A program made the translations under genes and the position numbers. The notes beneath the pieces were generated by a model. That model did not search any database. It saw nothing but the letters and a program-made list of their open reading frames with translations, and was not told the DNA's origin. From Azadirachta indica (taxonomy: Eukaryota; Streptophyta; Magnoliopsida; Sapindales; Meliaceae), in contig CM040446.1 of the NCBI GenBank assembly GCA_022749755.1, positions 11,742,367 through 11,806,366 on the forward strand: a DNA stretch of 64,000 nucleotides. Direction: 5' to 3'. Positions 21,542 through 34,023 of the stretch are shown in pieces. Each line of letters opens with the position of its first letter. Positions within the stretch are counted from its first letter, which is position 1.

Positions 21542-24500
21542 ATGGTTGTTACCGTGACAAGAGAGTTAAAAATCCAGAAGGCCGAACATTTTCTGGCTGT
21601 TGTAATCTCGTTGTCAAAGGAACGGGTCTTAAAGACAGTGCAAAAGAAGCTAACCTCAACACAATAAGAGTTGTTTACGCAGACATGTTTTGGTCATTTG
21701 TTGGACATAGAAAACGTCCAATTTTCAGGCAACCTTGTGCATAATATGCTACTACACGAGGTGGTTATAGAGAGAGCAGAGAAGGAGATGTGGTTTCTAG
21801 TGAAGTGCAATACCATACATTTCTCACATATTGAGTTCAGGTTGACAACAGAGTTGATTTTAGGGTCATATCCAACTAATGCAAATGGGTCTACATGGTT
21901 GAGGGACATGTACTTTGGTGGGAAAGTCAGCATGGAACTAAAGGATATGGAAAAAGCATACAACGCAATAGATTTTAAACTGATAGATGACATAGACGCA
22001 GTGAAGTTGTCATTGTATGTGTTGATGGACCTGTTTCTACTTGGCCGGGGCCAACGGTATCACACCGATATGTGGATACTGCAAATGGTGGACAACATAG
22101 AGCAGTTCAATCAATTTTCCTAGGGGTCTGTTGTATGGACATACACCTTTCGTTCATTGAGTAAGGCAATAAGTCAACAGTTGGCCACATACAAGGTTAA
22201 ACAATCTCATAAGCGAAAGAAATAACTGAAGCACGTCAATCGATACAATCTTTGCGGGTTTCCGTATGCATTCCAGGTACTTGAGTGTTCACTTCAATAT
22301 TTAAGTGTGTTATATTTTAATTTAACTGTACATTATCATGTTACTAAGATGACATTTTTTTTTATGTGGATTTGGATGTACGAGATTATCTTCACTGCTG
22401 GGTCTGAGTTAGGGACACGCATCAATTCCCACCTTCCTTGTATATCAAGATAGGTCGTGGCAAGAAAGAACGTCTGCAACGAGGACATGAAGTCGTACAT
22501 TTTCAATGATAGATCAGTACAATTCAATAATATATTGTCTTTCATATTTTTGATTTGTTAACTTTGATATGTTGTATTTTGTAATAAAATTTGCTATCCT
22601 TATAATGACCAGCCCCTGTCCATCATTCGTACAATGGAAGTCTCTTCGACAGAGCATTTTTTGCCGTATGGTCGAGTTTTATATTTCGATGCCGCATATG
22701 GCAGTGAATATGCCGGCACTGTTCTCCCTGATCATGTGGACAGTGATGAGTCAGCCTTATCGCTAAGGACACCACCGGTAAGCCTAAAATACTAAGTAAT
22801 TAATTTATAATTTTTTGAGTTAAACTTCTACTAATATTTATATACTATACTATCTTCTTACAGAGAGGCGACGAGCAATGAGGATCCATCACCCTCCATT
22901 CCTCCAAGTCCGAGGAAAAGTAGAAGAAAGGTGAATTTTGTGGAAAGTTTAGTTTCGACAAATGAAAATCATCAATTTTATATGACTATTAACATAGTTG
23001 CCTAACAATCTGAACTTTCTTTTGGCAGTGAGCCCGTCCCTCCGTTGTGTCCAAGGAGGTTCCTCAGCATGATAACCCAGAAGAGTCTCCAACAGACCAT
23101 AATACATTTCCCGACAAGTCGCACCCGGACCCCGACATACGTACATCGACTGTCGTTATCCCAGAACAATCAGATCGTCTATTGGTCATTGAATAGCAGG
23201 TTCGAGATCTACGTACTAATTTCCAAGCCTATTCAAAAAAAGCAAGAAGATATGTGGTGTCCGCAAGAGGAAATACTACGGTGTCAAGAGGAGCTATTGC
23301 ATCAGCAGGATGAGACTTTGACAGTGCTAGTCAGAGAATTGAGTAGTCGAACTGCATCTGAGTCGCCACAGGATCCTCAGGTGTGATTTTTGGTTGATTT
23401 GTAGGGTTGTTTATGGCAATATAGACGCTATATATTAGACATTATCGAAACAGATTATTGTAGTTGTCACGTTTTTCCATTGTTTAGGTCTCCAAAGATG
23501 TACTGTCTACGTAATACTGTTATTGAAATTGCCCCAACGACATTGAGTTTTATTTAATTGCTTTTGTGTTGTTGAGAATGTTCATGACACAAGAAACTGC
23601 ATTTGCGAAATTTTCTATGGTTACAGGTTCATCACGTAGGTGAGGATAATGTGCGTATTGTCGAAGCGCCTACAGATGTTAAAGTCTGTTGCTCACTTTC
23701 TCAGCCTCAACCGCCTGCACAAAACAACATGAGTCGATACGGTCGGGAGTACAAGAGAGCCGTAGGCCAGCGAACCCCATATACAAACCTATTTAAACGA
23801 CAGCGCAAATCTCGAACTCAGGCGGTGCTGAGGGAATGGCCACAATACTCTTTAGAGTATGCTGTAGATCCGACTTGTCCAGTTTTAGCAGACTTATATG
23901 CAGAGTTCCTAAAGTGGATGGCTACTCAAAAGGTATTCATTGAGACTCACACTGTTACAATAAATGTCGCATGGCTCAGGATAGTGGCGAATAAGGGACA
24001 GTGTTTGAGAATATTGTATGTTCCAATATCTATCATTTTATTCATTTTATTTTATTTTTGATTCTATCCGTGATGTTTATCCTAACCTCTTTGATACGTT
24101 GCATCATATGAATGAGTATATGCAGCTGCTTGTTCACAGGCAAAGGGCATGTTTGCAGTAGGTGCCGCAACGTTGGACAGTTGTATCCACACATTTGTTC
24201 GTAAGTTTGACACTTTAAATTTTTTTGTAGACTTACTGTTATATTATATAATTGACAATTCGAATAATAATTACTCGAAATTTTGTGACAGACATCGTTA
24301 CAAGCCGCTTGGGACGGGTATTTGAAAGGCGAGTTAGAGTTGGATGCTTTTTACCCATCGACAAATCTTGAGTCACATGTGGAGGGTAAACACAGTGTTG
24401 TCCATCGTGCATGGTGGACAGTGGATGAGATTTATATGCCGACCTGTATCAATTTTTCGCATTGGGTAGCATGTGCAATCCATCTACGTAGGCGTCAGAT

Positions 24501-24828
24501 TATAGTGTACGACTTTTGTCCATCCGCACATTCCGAATAGATGTTGGTTGAGGTCATGCGGCCGATGTCTGAGCTATTCCCTTACTTGCTCGATGATGCA
24601 GGTTTTTATAACATCAGGACTGAGTTCGAGTTTTTCGAAGAGCCATTTTTAGTAGTACGGTCTATTGATGGAATCCCAAAGCAGCAGGTGTCCGGTGACT
24701 GTAGAGTGTTCACCTGTATGTATATACACTATTTAGATTTAAATAGACCCCTTGACTTAATGCCAGTAGATGGGGACTTTTTTAGAAAGAGAATAGTCGT
24801 AGAGTTATGGAAGGACATTTTGTTGTAG
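21542..24828 (+). pseudogene. MULE-borne DUF1985 / Ulp1-like C48 cysteine protease gene, broken
   Basis: The first exon (21542-22275) encodes the DUF1985 domain (CFGHLLDIENVQFSG, MWFLVKCNTIHFSHIEF, LILGSYPTNANG). Further exon-like pieces are at ~22360-22510 (IIFTAGSELGTRINSHLP), ~22615-22780, ~23040-23380 and ~23625-24000. The last, ~24290-24828, is the protease domain with catalytic His in SHWVACAI (24460-24462), Asp in YDF (24511-24513), and Gln plus Cys in KQQVSGDC (Cys 24700-24702). All four catalytic positions are present, but stops at ~21667, ~22121, ~22457 and 24538-24540 interrupt the frame. The role of the Ulp1-like protein in these MULEs is unknown; deSUMOylation-type activity is a family inference. 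Confidence 0.85.
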
Positions 24829-25079
24829 GTGATCATTATATTTGTATATGTTTGTATAGATTGTATATAACAATTTTAATTAAATGTATTATATCTCATT
24901 ATTGAAATTCTTTTTTTTACATATGTCATTGTTTATTTGCCGGCAATTCATGACCACTAATGGATAAAGGAAAAACATCAAAATTTCAAGTTTCAGTACG
25001 TTCAAAATTATGTTAGCTATATATATGATGATGTTCGAAGGTTATTGAGATTGTCTTCAAGAACGGAAGATTCTGAAAA

Positions 25080-25235
25080 AATCGAAAGTATAGTTTAGAT
25101 CACATACAAAAATAATACGTGTTCAAAACTGTACTTTCGATCACTTGCTAAATACCGTGATCAAAAGTACAGTTTCGAGCATATATTATTTTTGCACTTG
25201 ATCGAAACTATACTTTCGATTTTTCTAAAATCTCT
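25080..25235. repeat. Cluster of TTTCGATCA motifs between the two MULE genes
   Basis: ATCGAAAGTATAG, ACTTTCGATCACTTG, TTTCGAGCATA and TTGATCGAAACTATACTTTCGA occur within 150 bp in both orientations, between the 3' ends of the convergent genes. Confidence 0.8.
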
Positions 25236-25499
25236 CGTTCGCAAAGATAAGGAAAAAAAGCAAATCAAAGTTACTCTAAATTGAACAACATGGACGCAGT
25301 TTCAATTAAGGAAAATTATTTATTAAATAGATAAAGTTATCTTAAACAATGCATAACTCCAAATTCAAAGCAATAAACATTCATACAACTTCTTAAGGAA
25401 CTGAGTTCATTTGTTGCAGCATAAAAATCTAGCATCGTAACAAATGTTGAAAAAATTAATGTACAAGTAATAACACAAATTTTACTCGTTTGGGTGAAG

Positions 25500-28090
25500 T
25501 GGAATCGGATTTTTGCAAGTTGTGCAGTTGTGCCCGAGTTGATGACAGCGTGAACACATACGCTGGATAACATCTTCTCCAATAGAAGGAATTCTTTATT
25601 TTCTTGGTCGACTGATAGTAGGATGTTGCCTTGACAGCTTCAAAGTGATTTCTCGTACATCAAGTAGAATCACCCAATCTACATTATTTCCAATGGGTGA
25701 ATAAACTCTGCATATGAATTCAACCATGCGTTAATGGTGTAAAAGTGTGCACACAGTGAATTATGTGACAAACGGATGTGGCGACATACTGCAAGAGCGT
25801 GAGCGCACCGGAGTTTTGATAGATCAAAGCGTCTGCAACTGCAAGTCTTATGTTGCAAATGTACGACCTCAACTATGCTCTGGTGTTTAATCTCAAACTC
25901 GTGCCGTGACACTGGTTCCACGGTTATGGGTCGAGACAACTCTTTCTATTCATCAACAACAGCATGGGCCGCTGGAGTAAGGAAAGCATCTCTGCTAGTA
26001 GCCTGCTCCCTACGCTCGTAAAACCACCGTTGTACAGTAGATCTTATGTGATCAGCCAATAAAGTGATTGGAAGTGAGCGTGCATGTCTTAACAATGAAT
26101 TCATACTTTCTGCGATGTTGGTAATTAGCAAGTTATACTTCCAAGGAAAATATGCTCTTGCCCATCTATGCAGTCAAACCTCATTTTCTAAATAATCTAC
26201 TGCTAGTGGATGCATCACCCTAAGATTTTGTATATACCCATTACACTTTGTTACCCGATATGCCTTAGTAGCATGAAAGTAAACGGCCATGAATGTCTTA
26301 GTTTTTTGAGTACGCATCTTGTACTTGGCCTTCACATTCCTAGAAATATGATAAGAACAAAATCCATGGGCTGCATTGGGGAACATGATCGCAATCCCTT
26401 TCTCAATACTACTGTGTCAATCAGATATGAAAACCAAATTCTAAATCAAGCCGATTGCTCGTCGAAATTTTAGGAAAAAGCATTCCCACGAGGCGTCATT
26501 CACAGAATTAGCAACACCAAACGCCAGGGGATAAATTTTGTTATTTCCATCTAGTGAGGCAGCTACAAATAATGACCTACGATAAGTTCCCTTCAAGAAA
26601 GTTCTATCAACTACAATAACCGGTTGAATTGTGGTGCGAAATCCCCGAATACATTATCCCAATGACATAAAAAAGTACAAGAAGTAATCGTCGGAATCTT
26701 TTTCAATTGACGTCACTGTATCCGGATTTTTTTCCTTCAACACGTGACAATACCAGGGAAGTCCCTTAAATGACTCTGAAAGATCGCCAGTTACAAGTTT
26801 TAAGGTACGTTCTTTATTACGCCATCACTTCATGTACGATAGTCGTACCCCATAATCAGCCTGAACATCATCACGAATATTTTGGGGAGTGTAACTTCAA
26901 GTGCAGTCTTTAAATTTATCCTTAATTAGTTCTCCAATTAGATGCAAGCTTGCTCAGCGATGGCCATCTTAGAGCTCTTCATTCTGACAACTGTGAACTA
27001 AGTTCATTTTTGTCACTCAAAAATATGTATTACAATTGGTATTGGTCACACAAATTCTCCATTGACATCTTTCAACAAGGCACTTTGCCTCAAACCGATC
27101 CCTAATTGAGTTGTAAACCCTAAATTGAAAATGGTTCCTTAATGCAAGCAAGCCTAACCTATCTTGAAGTGCTTACTTCGTATTGAATATCTGCCCAACT
27201 GAAACATCACTTGATCCAGTTTTCGAGAGTGCATCACTTGGCATAATTTCTAATGGTGGAACTGGAGGCAACCACCGAATAAATTGATTTTCAGACAAAG
27301 GAATTGTCATTGAGCAATTCCTCTGAGTGGGACCGTTACAGCCATCATCTTATGGCTCACTTTCTTCATCAGCAACATTTCTTCCTTGTTCACTGCGCTG
27401 AGAGATGTCAGGTCCAAAAATGTCTGCCTCGGCATCATGGTAATCATTTTGATGTGCATTGTTGTTCTAGGGAGGAGAATCTCCTCCATCAAGGGTGGTC
27501 ACATCATTAAAAAAGTTTACGGGTCGGTGTTGGAGGCTTGGAGGCATCTCTGGAACTTGACTTTGCCGAAAGTATCGATCTACAAACCCTTGCACAGTGT
27601 ACTCGAACTGATTGTTACATTGGGCCTAGGTTCTGACTGCAGGAACAACATCATTAACTTGATTGCTTCGACTGGAAGACATAAATTGTGTTGCCATTAC
27701 AGGAATTGCATAAGGCGAAAAATCAATGGGAACTTCTGCATTGTCCACACAATCCAAGGTAATATATAATGGGCAATATCCCCTTTGGCTGGCTATATAA
27801 GGACTATTGACCAACATGAATGCTCAAAAGTCTAGTTCGGTTGTGATATCCTCTGGCATAAAACCCACCCTTGATTGTGTACACACCGAATATTTAGTTT
27901 TTGTCTTTATGATAAATTCAGAAGGATTAATTTTAAATGTCTTATACAAAATCTTCATAAAATTATGATATGTTATTGATCGATCAACAAAAAATCCTCT
28001 CATTCTGCCACCGATATATTCTTCGCCGCCGTTCAGTGTCCGTTCCCAACAGCCATCATTGATAGTAACAATCGTTATTGACTCAGTCAT
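25500..28090 (-). pseudogene. MuDR-type (MULE) transposase, broken
   Basis: The start at 28090 opens the MuDR N-terminal domain (GGEEYIGGRMRGFFVDRS). Then come a variable linker (27.8-27.3 kb), the conserved block around VKLVTGDLSESFKGLPWY-like sequence (~26800-26740), the DDE catalytic core with Asp in VVDRTFLKGTYRRSLF (~26605) and the second Asp in FISD at 26420-26422, FPNAAHGFCSYHISRN (~26380), the catalytic Glu in IAESMNSLLRHARS (~26110), a SWIM zinc finger (CSCRRFD...CAHALA, ~25845-25790) and a C-terminal CCHC knuckle (25556-25515, all ligands present). Stops such as TGA at 26419-26417 and two stops near 25945 inactivate it. Transposition of the element family would need an intact relative. 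Confidence 0.87.
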
Positions 28091-28199
28091 GCCTACACTA
28101 AATCAAAATATTGTGTCACAAAACTAAATCCAAATATTCTTATAAATGATAACATATAGATTATTTGCAGAACTGAACAAATCTTCTGATATCTATTAA

Positions 28200-28260
28200 T
28201 TTCTCTGTGCTCGAAACTTACTTTCGATTTCTCTCCTACGTGATCGAAAATCTCGCACAG
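28200..28260. repeat. TTTCGATCA motifs upstream of the MULE transposase
   Basis: ACTTTCGATTTCTC and CGTGATCGAAAATC lie 110-170 bp upstream of the transposase start codon, mirroring the cluster in front of the Ulp1-type gene. Confidence 0.65.
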
Positions 28261-28627
28261 GTCGTCTTTTTCCTCATTTTTCACTCGTTTTCCATTTAAC
28301 CATCACACCAAACACACTCAATGTTTTGAAGACACACTTGTTTTCTTGATTTCTTTCATTACATTCACTGATTCTACACAAATACTTAAAATAAGTGTTA
28401 GTGTTATATATATTTTATTTTCTATTATAAACTATTTTTCAGATACGCACCTGATTCTCTCCCTCTGTAAATAAGTGATTTTTTTTCAAATCAAATGAAA
28501 TTGATCTAAAAAATAATAAATCCAAGTAAACTACTTAACAAGCTCGAATGAAAATGATAGACAGTAGATAAAGTTAAAGAAGAAAAGAAGAAAAAGAAAG
28601 ATGAGATCGAAACGCAGTTTAATTTGG

Positions 28628-28741
28628 GTGATAAGGGTAATTTTGTTCGAAAAATTAAAAGTTGGTCATTTTTGTAATATTTTTTATACGTTGGTCATTT
28701 TGAAAATCCTGAGTGAACAGTGTTCAGTGTTGCAAATTTCC
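28628..28741 (-). repeat. MULE right terminal inverted repeat
   Basis: Reverse complement begins GGAAATTTGCAACACTGAAC and follows the left TIR through the shared CGAACAAAATTACCC block. TSD copy CAAATAATT follows at 28742-28750. Confidence 0.85.
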
Positions 28742-28921
28742 CAAATAATTTTAGTCCACGATAAGTACCACCAAGGTCTGTGTTGGCTCGGCGGTCATCA
28801 GAAACGGCAAACCCTCTCTAAAACCCCCCGGCTCACGCACAATCAGTAGGGCGCAGCGCACGGTAAGAGCAAACGACAACCGTCTAAACTTTAACCATCT
28901 GCCTCTTGCTAAAACACGCCG

Positions 28922-31900
28922 ATGCTAGTAAATCACCCGGAAATTATCCCAGCGATGCTTATCCTAAACACCTGCGCTCCCGCTTTTCCTTTCATTGAAT
29001 TTTCCCGCCGTACAAACAACTGTTTGGCGCCATTTTCGAGTCTTAGACTCTCTATGCAGAAGCGCGCTGGAGCCAGGACTCCAGTTTTTGTTTCTAGAGT
29101 ACAGAAATTGCAGAGCGATGTCGATATAGATGTCGAAGATGAAGAAGATGATACGACGTCGCAGGAAGGATTTAGGGGCGGAGGGAGAGGGGGAGAAGGA
29201 GGTAAAGACTATGATAAAGACCCCGAATTTGCGGAAATTTTGGGGAGTTGTCTAGACGACCCGCAAAAAGCACGGTCCAAAGTGAGTTTCTCTTCTTCTT
29301 GCCCATTAATTGTACCCTTAGCTTAAGCAAATTGACGGAGATAATGTACATATTCTTTTTTCTTTTTAAGATGGAAGATAGATTGAAGAAAAAAAGAGAC
29401 AAAATATTACATACAAAGACGGGTTCTGGGACGCCTATGAAAGTGACCTTCAACAAGTAAGTTCATACTGCTTGTCTATGTAGTTATTCTGTTGTTAGTA
29501 TTAATTATCACTTGTATTGAAAAAATAGAAGCATTATATGTGCTCTTTCTTTGTCAATGCTTTTAGTTGTGAATCTATACAATTTGAATGGCAAATTATT
29601 CACCGAAATTGTGGATTCTGATGCATGTCATTATTTGAAATTCTGCCATGTGAACCGAGTTAAGGATTAAATGTTCTGCTTTCTTGTTGAAAGTATTTTA
29701 CAGAAAGAAGTGAGCGAGGCAATATTAGTTTCTCAATTATTGATTATGCTAATTAAATGATATGATGAAAGCACCCATTGTAGGCCTGAATGAACACCAT
29801 GTCTTGAGGGTAATCAAATAAATTTGAACGGAAGGCTCAGAGAACTCAAAATTGAAATTCTCATCAGTTTCAATGTACTTGTGAGTTTATTAATCCTCTT
29901 AGCAAGGTTGAGGGAGGCATTTGAACTTCTTATTGCATATACACATGTTGAGTGCTGAGTAATTGAAGATCAAACTTGGGTTTATATAGTACCATCTGAG
30001 CTTCAGAGACTTCTTAGATTGTAGAAATCTGTGACTTGTGTACATGCATTGGAGGATGTGCATTGAAAGATTTAGCTTCTGTCATCTGGTAAGTGCTCAA
30101 ACCATGGAAAGCAACTATTCATCCACCTTGGTGGCCTTCAATTATTATTATTATCAATCCATGCATGAGAGTTCCAAATAGGCTTTGCGCTTTCTATGAA
30201 CTTATCTTAAAATGTATTTACTCCTAATCTGATGCATGGTTCATGTAAAACATAGATTCAAAGAAACCACATAACCTGTGCATCCGTATTCTGTATAGTT
30301 GTTCTTACTAGTTTCCAAGTCTATAATGCTGAATATTTTATCTTAAAATGTATTTACTCCTAATCTGATGCATTTTCCATGTCAAACATAGATTCAAAGA
30401 AACCACATGGCTTGTGCATCTGAATTTTGTATAGTCGTTCTTACTTGTTTACAAGTTTATACTGCTGAATACCTTCTAATGCATAATGCAGATATAATTA
30501 GGAAAAAATCATTCAGTACATCTAACAAGAATTTGACACATTGCTACATGCTCACATCTATGTTTGACTGATTTCTTCCCTTGTTATCCTATTCTGAATT
30601 TCCTAGAGCAAATCACTCCTGGAGTCAACTCCTCATAACTTCTCTATGATTTAGATTATTTGCGGTTGCAAGGCTGGTTTTGTAGCACGATAAGGCCAAG
30701 GATATGCTTAATTTCTATTGTTTGATTACTTTTTTTATTTTATTTTATGGGGAAGCATTTTGTCAATATTACTGTTTTGCTAACATACCAACCTGCATTG
30801 CCAGATTTGATTTCTCAAACTCATACATATGGTTTGAATTCTACAATGCTCCTTTGGAGAAAGACATTACCTTAATTTGTTATGTAAGTAGTGCTTCTTC
30901 AACTTATGAATATTTTATCATAATTGTAATTCGAAACTTATTACTGGAAGAAAATGAGAGTTTTAGATGATATGGCTTGTTTAAACTTTGCAGGCAATTC
31001 AAGCATGGCATATCATTGGGCGTCTTGGTGGATGCAATTCCATGAATATGCAAGTAAAATGTCTTCAATTGTTTAAACAGCCTTGATGGAACTTTTCATA
31101 CCATAAGTCTCTTGTAAATTGCTAACAACTACATGCAAGTTTTGTTGCTCGGAAAATGAATGAACACTATGAACTATTTGGTGGTTTCAATAGTTTTCTG
31201 GATATGTGAATTTTCAAATGCAGAAATTCTACAAACTGTATAAATCAGATGTTTTCTGCTTGTTGATGTTGCTTGATTGATATTTATTTCTGAGCTATGG
31301 TTTATCTGTCCTTGCAGTTGTCACAATCTCCTATGGATAAGAGACCAAGTTATGATGCTATTTCTGGAGCAAATGTGACACCAACCACATTTTACAATAT
31401 TGGGGATCTTGAGATTCAAGACAACTTGGCGCGTATATGGTATGGATTGACTGGATGCTTGTAAATGCTGCCAAGTGTCTTCTTTTCTTTTAGGAATAGA
31501 TGATTTGAAGCCTCTTGCTAATAAATATTATTAAAACTTGAAATAGGGTGGATATCGGGACCACTGAAGCATTGCTTCTGGATGTTTTCATTAATGCATT
31601 CACACAGATAAGCTCCGAGTAAGCTCCCACATCTTTGTTTCTCTTGCTAATATGTTATAATTTATCTAAATCTGCTGTCAAATCAATTGTGTGGCTTCCG
31701 TGCATGAACTTTTGAAACTACTGCAAATGGAACATGTCTTCTCAACAAGCATTCTTAGAGGATAATAAAATACAGACTGCCTTGTGCATTGTGCCAATGG
31801 ACTTGCTGTAATTGCAGCCATTTAGTAGGATAGTTATGTGAAAACAACTCCAATAACTGGGATTTGCATTCTTCAATTTATGTGTTTTTAGCTTTGTAAG

Positions 31901-32169
31901 TTATCTTGGCCTTTTGTGCTATATCCTATATGTTTCTGATTTTTTTTTTTTTTTTTTTTTTTGTTTATTGAGGTTCATCACCCTGGTCCCTAGTCAGTGG
32001 ATTTGCAGCTTTCTATTTTAAATGTATCTACTGAGACTTAACACATTTAACTTAAAACTTTTACAGCTTTGTTGGAATTAAGCAACTGGTGTTTGGTGGG
32101 TCTGAATTTGAGAATTGGAAGGAGAACTTGACATCAGAAGATGCAGGTTGCAGTGTTCACAAGATTTAG
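28922..32169 (+). CDS. DUF3531 protein, probably plastid-targeted (7 exons, 293 aa)
   Basis: Exons by eye: 28922-29281, 29371-29456, 30805-30883, 30994-31053, 31318-31439, 31547-31618, 32067-32169. All have GT-AG introns and the sum is 882 nt. The N-terminus is Ser/Arg-rich and hydrophobic without early acidic residues (transit-peptide-like), followed by an acidic segment (DVEDEEDD, ~residue 61) and a Gly-rich run. The conserved DUF3531 domain holds FEFYNAPLEKDITLIC, QAWHIIGRLGGCNSMNMQ, NVTPTTFYNIGDLEIQDNLA and FGGSEFENWKENLTSEDA. The family is shared by plants and cyanobacteria and its function is unknown to me. An alternative start at 28955 (second Met) is possible. A competing 3' splice choice is listed separately. 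From memory the Arabidopsis counterpart is At4g29400. Confidence 0.85.
31940..31962. repeat. Poly(T) run
   Basis: Twenty-three consecutive T in the last intron of the DUF3531 gene. No tail-associated SINE or retrocopy was recognised next to it. Confidence 0.9.
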
Positions 32170-32575
32170 ACTTCTTTCCTTGCATGCAGGAGAGAATCTG
32201 AAATTCAAGTTCCTGTATTTTCTTTAACAATAATATGTACATATGGAGAGACAGAATCAAGTGCTGAGATTGGTAAAAAAATTGTGTGAAGATTGTATTG
32301 GCTTTTGGTGATAATTTAGTATTTTTTCCACTAGAATTGTGTGCAAGGATTTATAATTTGAACAAATAGTTGAAAAGAGGACATCGAGATTATAACCCCA
32401 TTTTTCTTCCTGCTTTTATTTGATCAAGGTAGCCCTTATTGAATCTGAAAAAAAAATGCGTAAAATGGCTGATCTAAATTTATCCAATGATGTATTAAGG
32501 TGGTTTGTTAGAAGGGGAGAACTAGAATATTTATGCTCCCACCTTTTCCAGGGATGACAATTGTCTTTTCTTTAG

Positions 32576-32661
32576 TTATTGGAGATTCTGAGGAGCAAGG
32601 GCTCAGCTCTTACTTTCCAAGACCTAGAGCCAGAAGCAACTTTGTTTCTGAATTGTATTAG
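32576..32661 (+). other. Possible alternative last exon of the DUF3531 gene
   Basis: A GT donor inside the last exon (after 32146, GATGCAG|GTTG) and a pyrimidine-rich acceptor ending TTTAG at 32571-32575 would join in frame to an open stretch coding GDSEEQGLSSYFPRPRARSN and ending at TAG 32659-32661. It would replace the last seven residues by about 29. This is inference from splice signals and frame only. Confidence 0.4.
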
Positions 32662-32730
32662 AAAATATAATGCTGATAGCTCGATTCACGTTTTTTTCCC
32701 TCGCTACTGAACTGCGACCGTATACTTTTT

Positions 32731-32753
32731 AGAGAGAGAGAGAGAGAGAGAGA
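32731..32753. repeat. (AG)n microsatellite
   Basis: About eleven uninterrupted AG units. Confidence 0.95.
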
Positions 32754-34023
32754 ATTGAAGCATGGCTACTTCAAAACTTACAAAGTGAGTTGCAACAGTT
32801 CCATTAAAGAATGTTATCGGTACAGCCATATTAAACTTTATACAGGGACCAGCACGTTATCTACCTTTTGACGTAACGTACAATATTCTCATTTCTAATG
32901 ATATGCCATTTATGAGCAAACTAGTAGATATGGCCTCGAAACACTACGAAACAAAGCACGATGTTTTACACCATATTACCCACAGGGAAATAGTCGAGTT
33001 AAAACCAATAATAAGACGCCACTAAATATTCTCATCATTGTTTTGAAGGTAACAGTGTGAAGCATCAGTATTTTTAAGTCATTCCACGTCTTGAAGTATT
33101 CACTTCTTTATTAGTTGATAAAAGTCCCGTTATCATCAAGTTGATTTTATATGACCAGCGAAAGCCACAGATGATTTGCCATGCATCATAGTTGTGTATA
33201 CAACTCTTTCATTATAGCCTTTCTTGCAGGGTTGTTATATAAAGTCCATTTGCTGGAAAGTACACAAATTAGTTGGGAACTGATGATGTGATTTACTGTT
33301 TGTAATAGGAAATTGAAGTAATTGTAGTCAAGTAGATTCCAAAATCTCTGGATGTGAAATCCATTGCAGTATAAGCACGCAGCTAGAAGTTACATCTTTG
33401 TGGAATTTCACCACCACTAAGTTACGAAAAATGCAGCGGGACAGCACAGTGCAAGTGCCACACTGCCGAAAATCACGAAATGAGAGCCCAAATTACCACG
33501 AGTTTAAAAGACTTATCACTTGATACTGCAAAACGTTTTGCAGTCCTACACATATGAGTTCCAATTTGGTTTTCATTATCTATACAATGAGCTAAACAAG
33601 ACTATTACTATTGCAGTAGAGGAGGTAATAAGGGATGCTGGTGCATTGTAAGAGCTGCTGGGAAAGAAACTCAGTTGTTTACCGGGAATAATTCAAGCAA
33701 CAATTTTCACTGTGCAGTTCCGTGCAACTCATGCTCATATAGTTCTGCACATACACAAGGCCTTCCAACATTATAGCTGAAATTGCTACCAGAAATTGCA
33801 AAATTTTTAACCAAGAAAAAAATGGGAAAAGGAGATGAATCATAGGATGGAAAAAGCTTGTAAATGATCATATTAAGTGGGAGTACGGTTACTCCTTCTA
33901 AACATAGGCTAGAAGAGTACAGCTTAGTCATTTACAGACAAGTCTATAGTTTCATCTCAACCTACAGCTGGGCATCGGAAGACATAATTTTCCGACAGAT
34001 ACAAGAACTGCAATGTGTTAGCC

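Larger units (their letters stand above)
20255..28741. mobile_element. Mutator-like element with Ulp1 gene (KI-MULE/Kaonashi-like), 8.5 kb
   Basis: Terminal inverted repeats of about 115 bp (20255-20370 and 28628-28741) match base for base over long runs, for example ACAAAAATGACCA and TTAATTTTTCGAACAAAATT. A 9-bp TSD (8/9) flanks the element. Two genes converge toward the middle: a DUF1985/Ulp1-type gene on plus (left half) and a MuDR-type transposase on minus (right half). Both carry stops, so this copy is not autonomous now. Clusters of TTTCGATCA repeats lie in the leaders and between the genes. Confidence 0.88.
32170..34023. other. Convergent 3' flanks of the DUF3531 gene and HAG2
   Basis: Non-coding apart from a possible alternative last exon at 32576-32661. 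It holds an (AG)n microsatellite at 32731-32753 and no recognised RNA gene. The two genes converge here, so both 3' UTRs are expected inside. Confidence 0.7.

Noticed and set aside
29757..29800. ATGATGA followed by CTGA in the DUF3531 intron, resembling a C/D box snoRNA
   Set aside because: The boxes are only about 25 bases apart, there is no second D box at the right distance, and no terminal stem.
31940..31962. Poly(T) run as a possible SINE or retrocopy tail on the minus strand
   Set aside because: No Pol III box or homology-like body next to it and no flanking target duplication seen.
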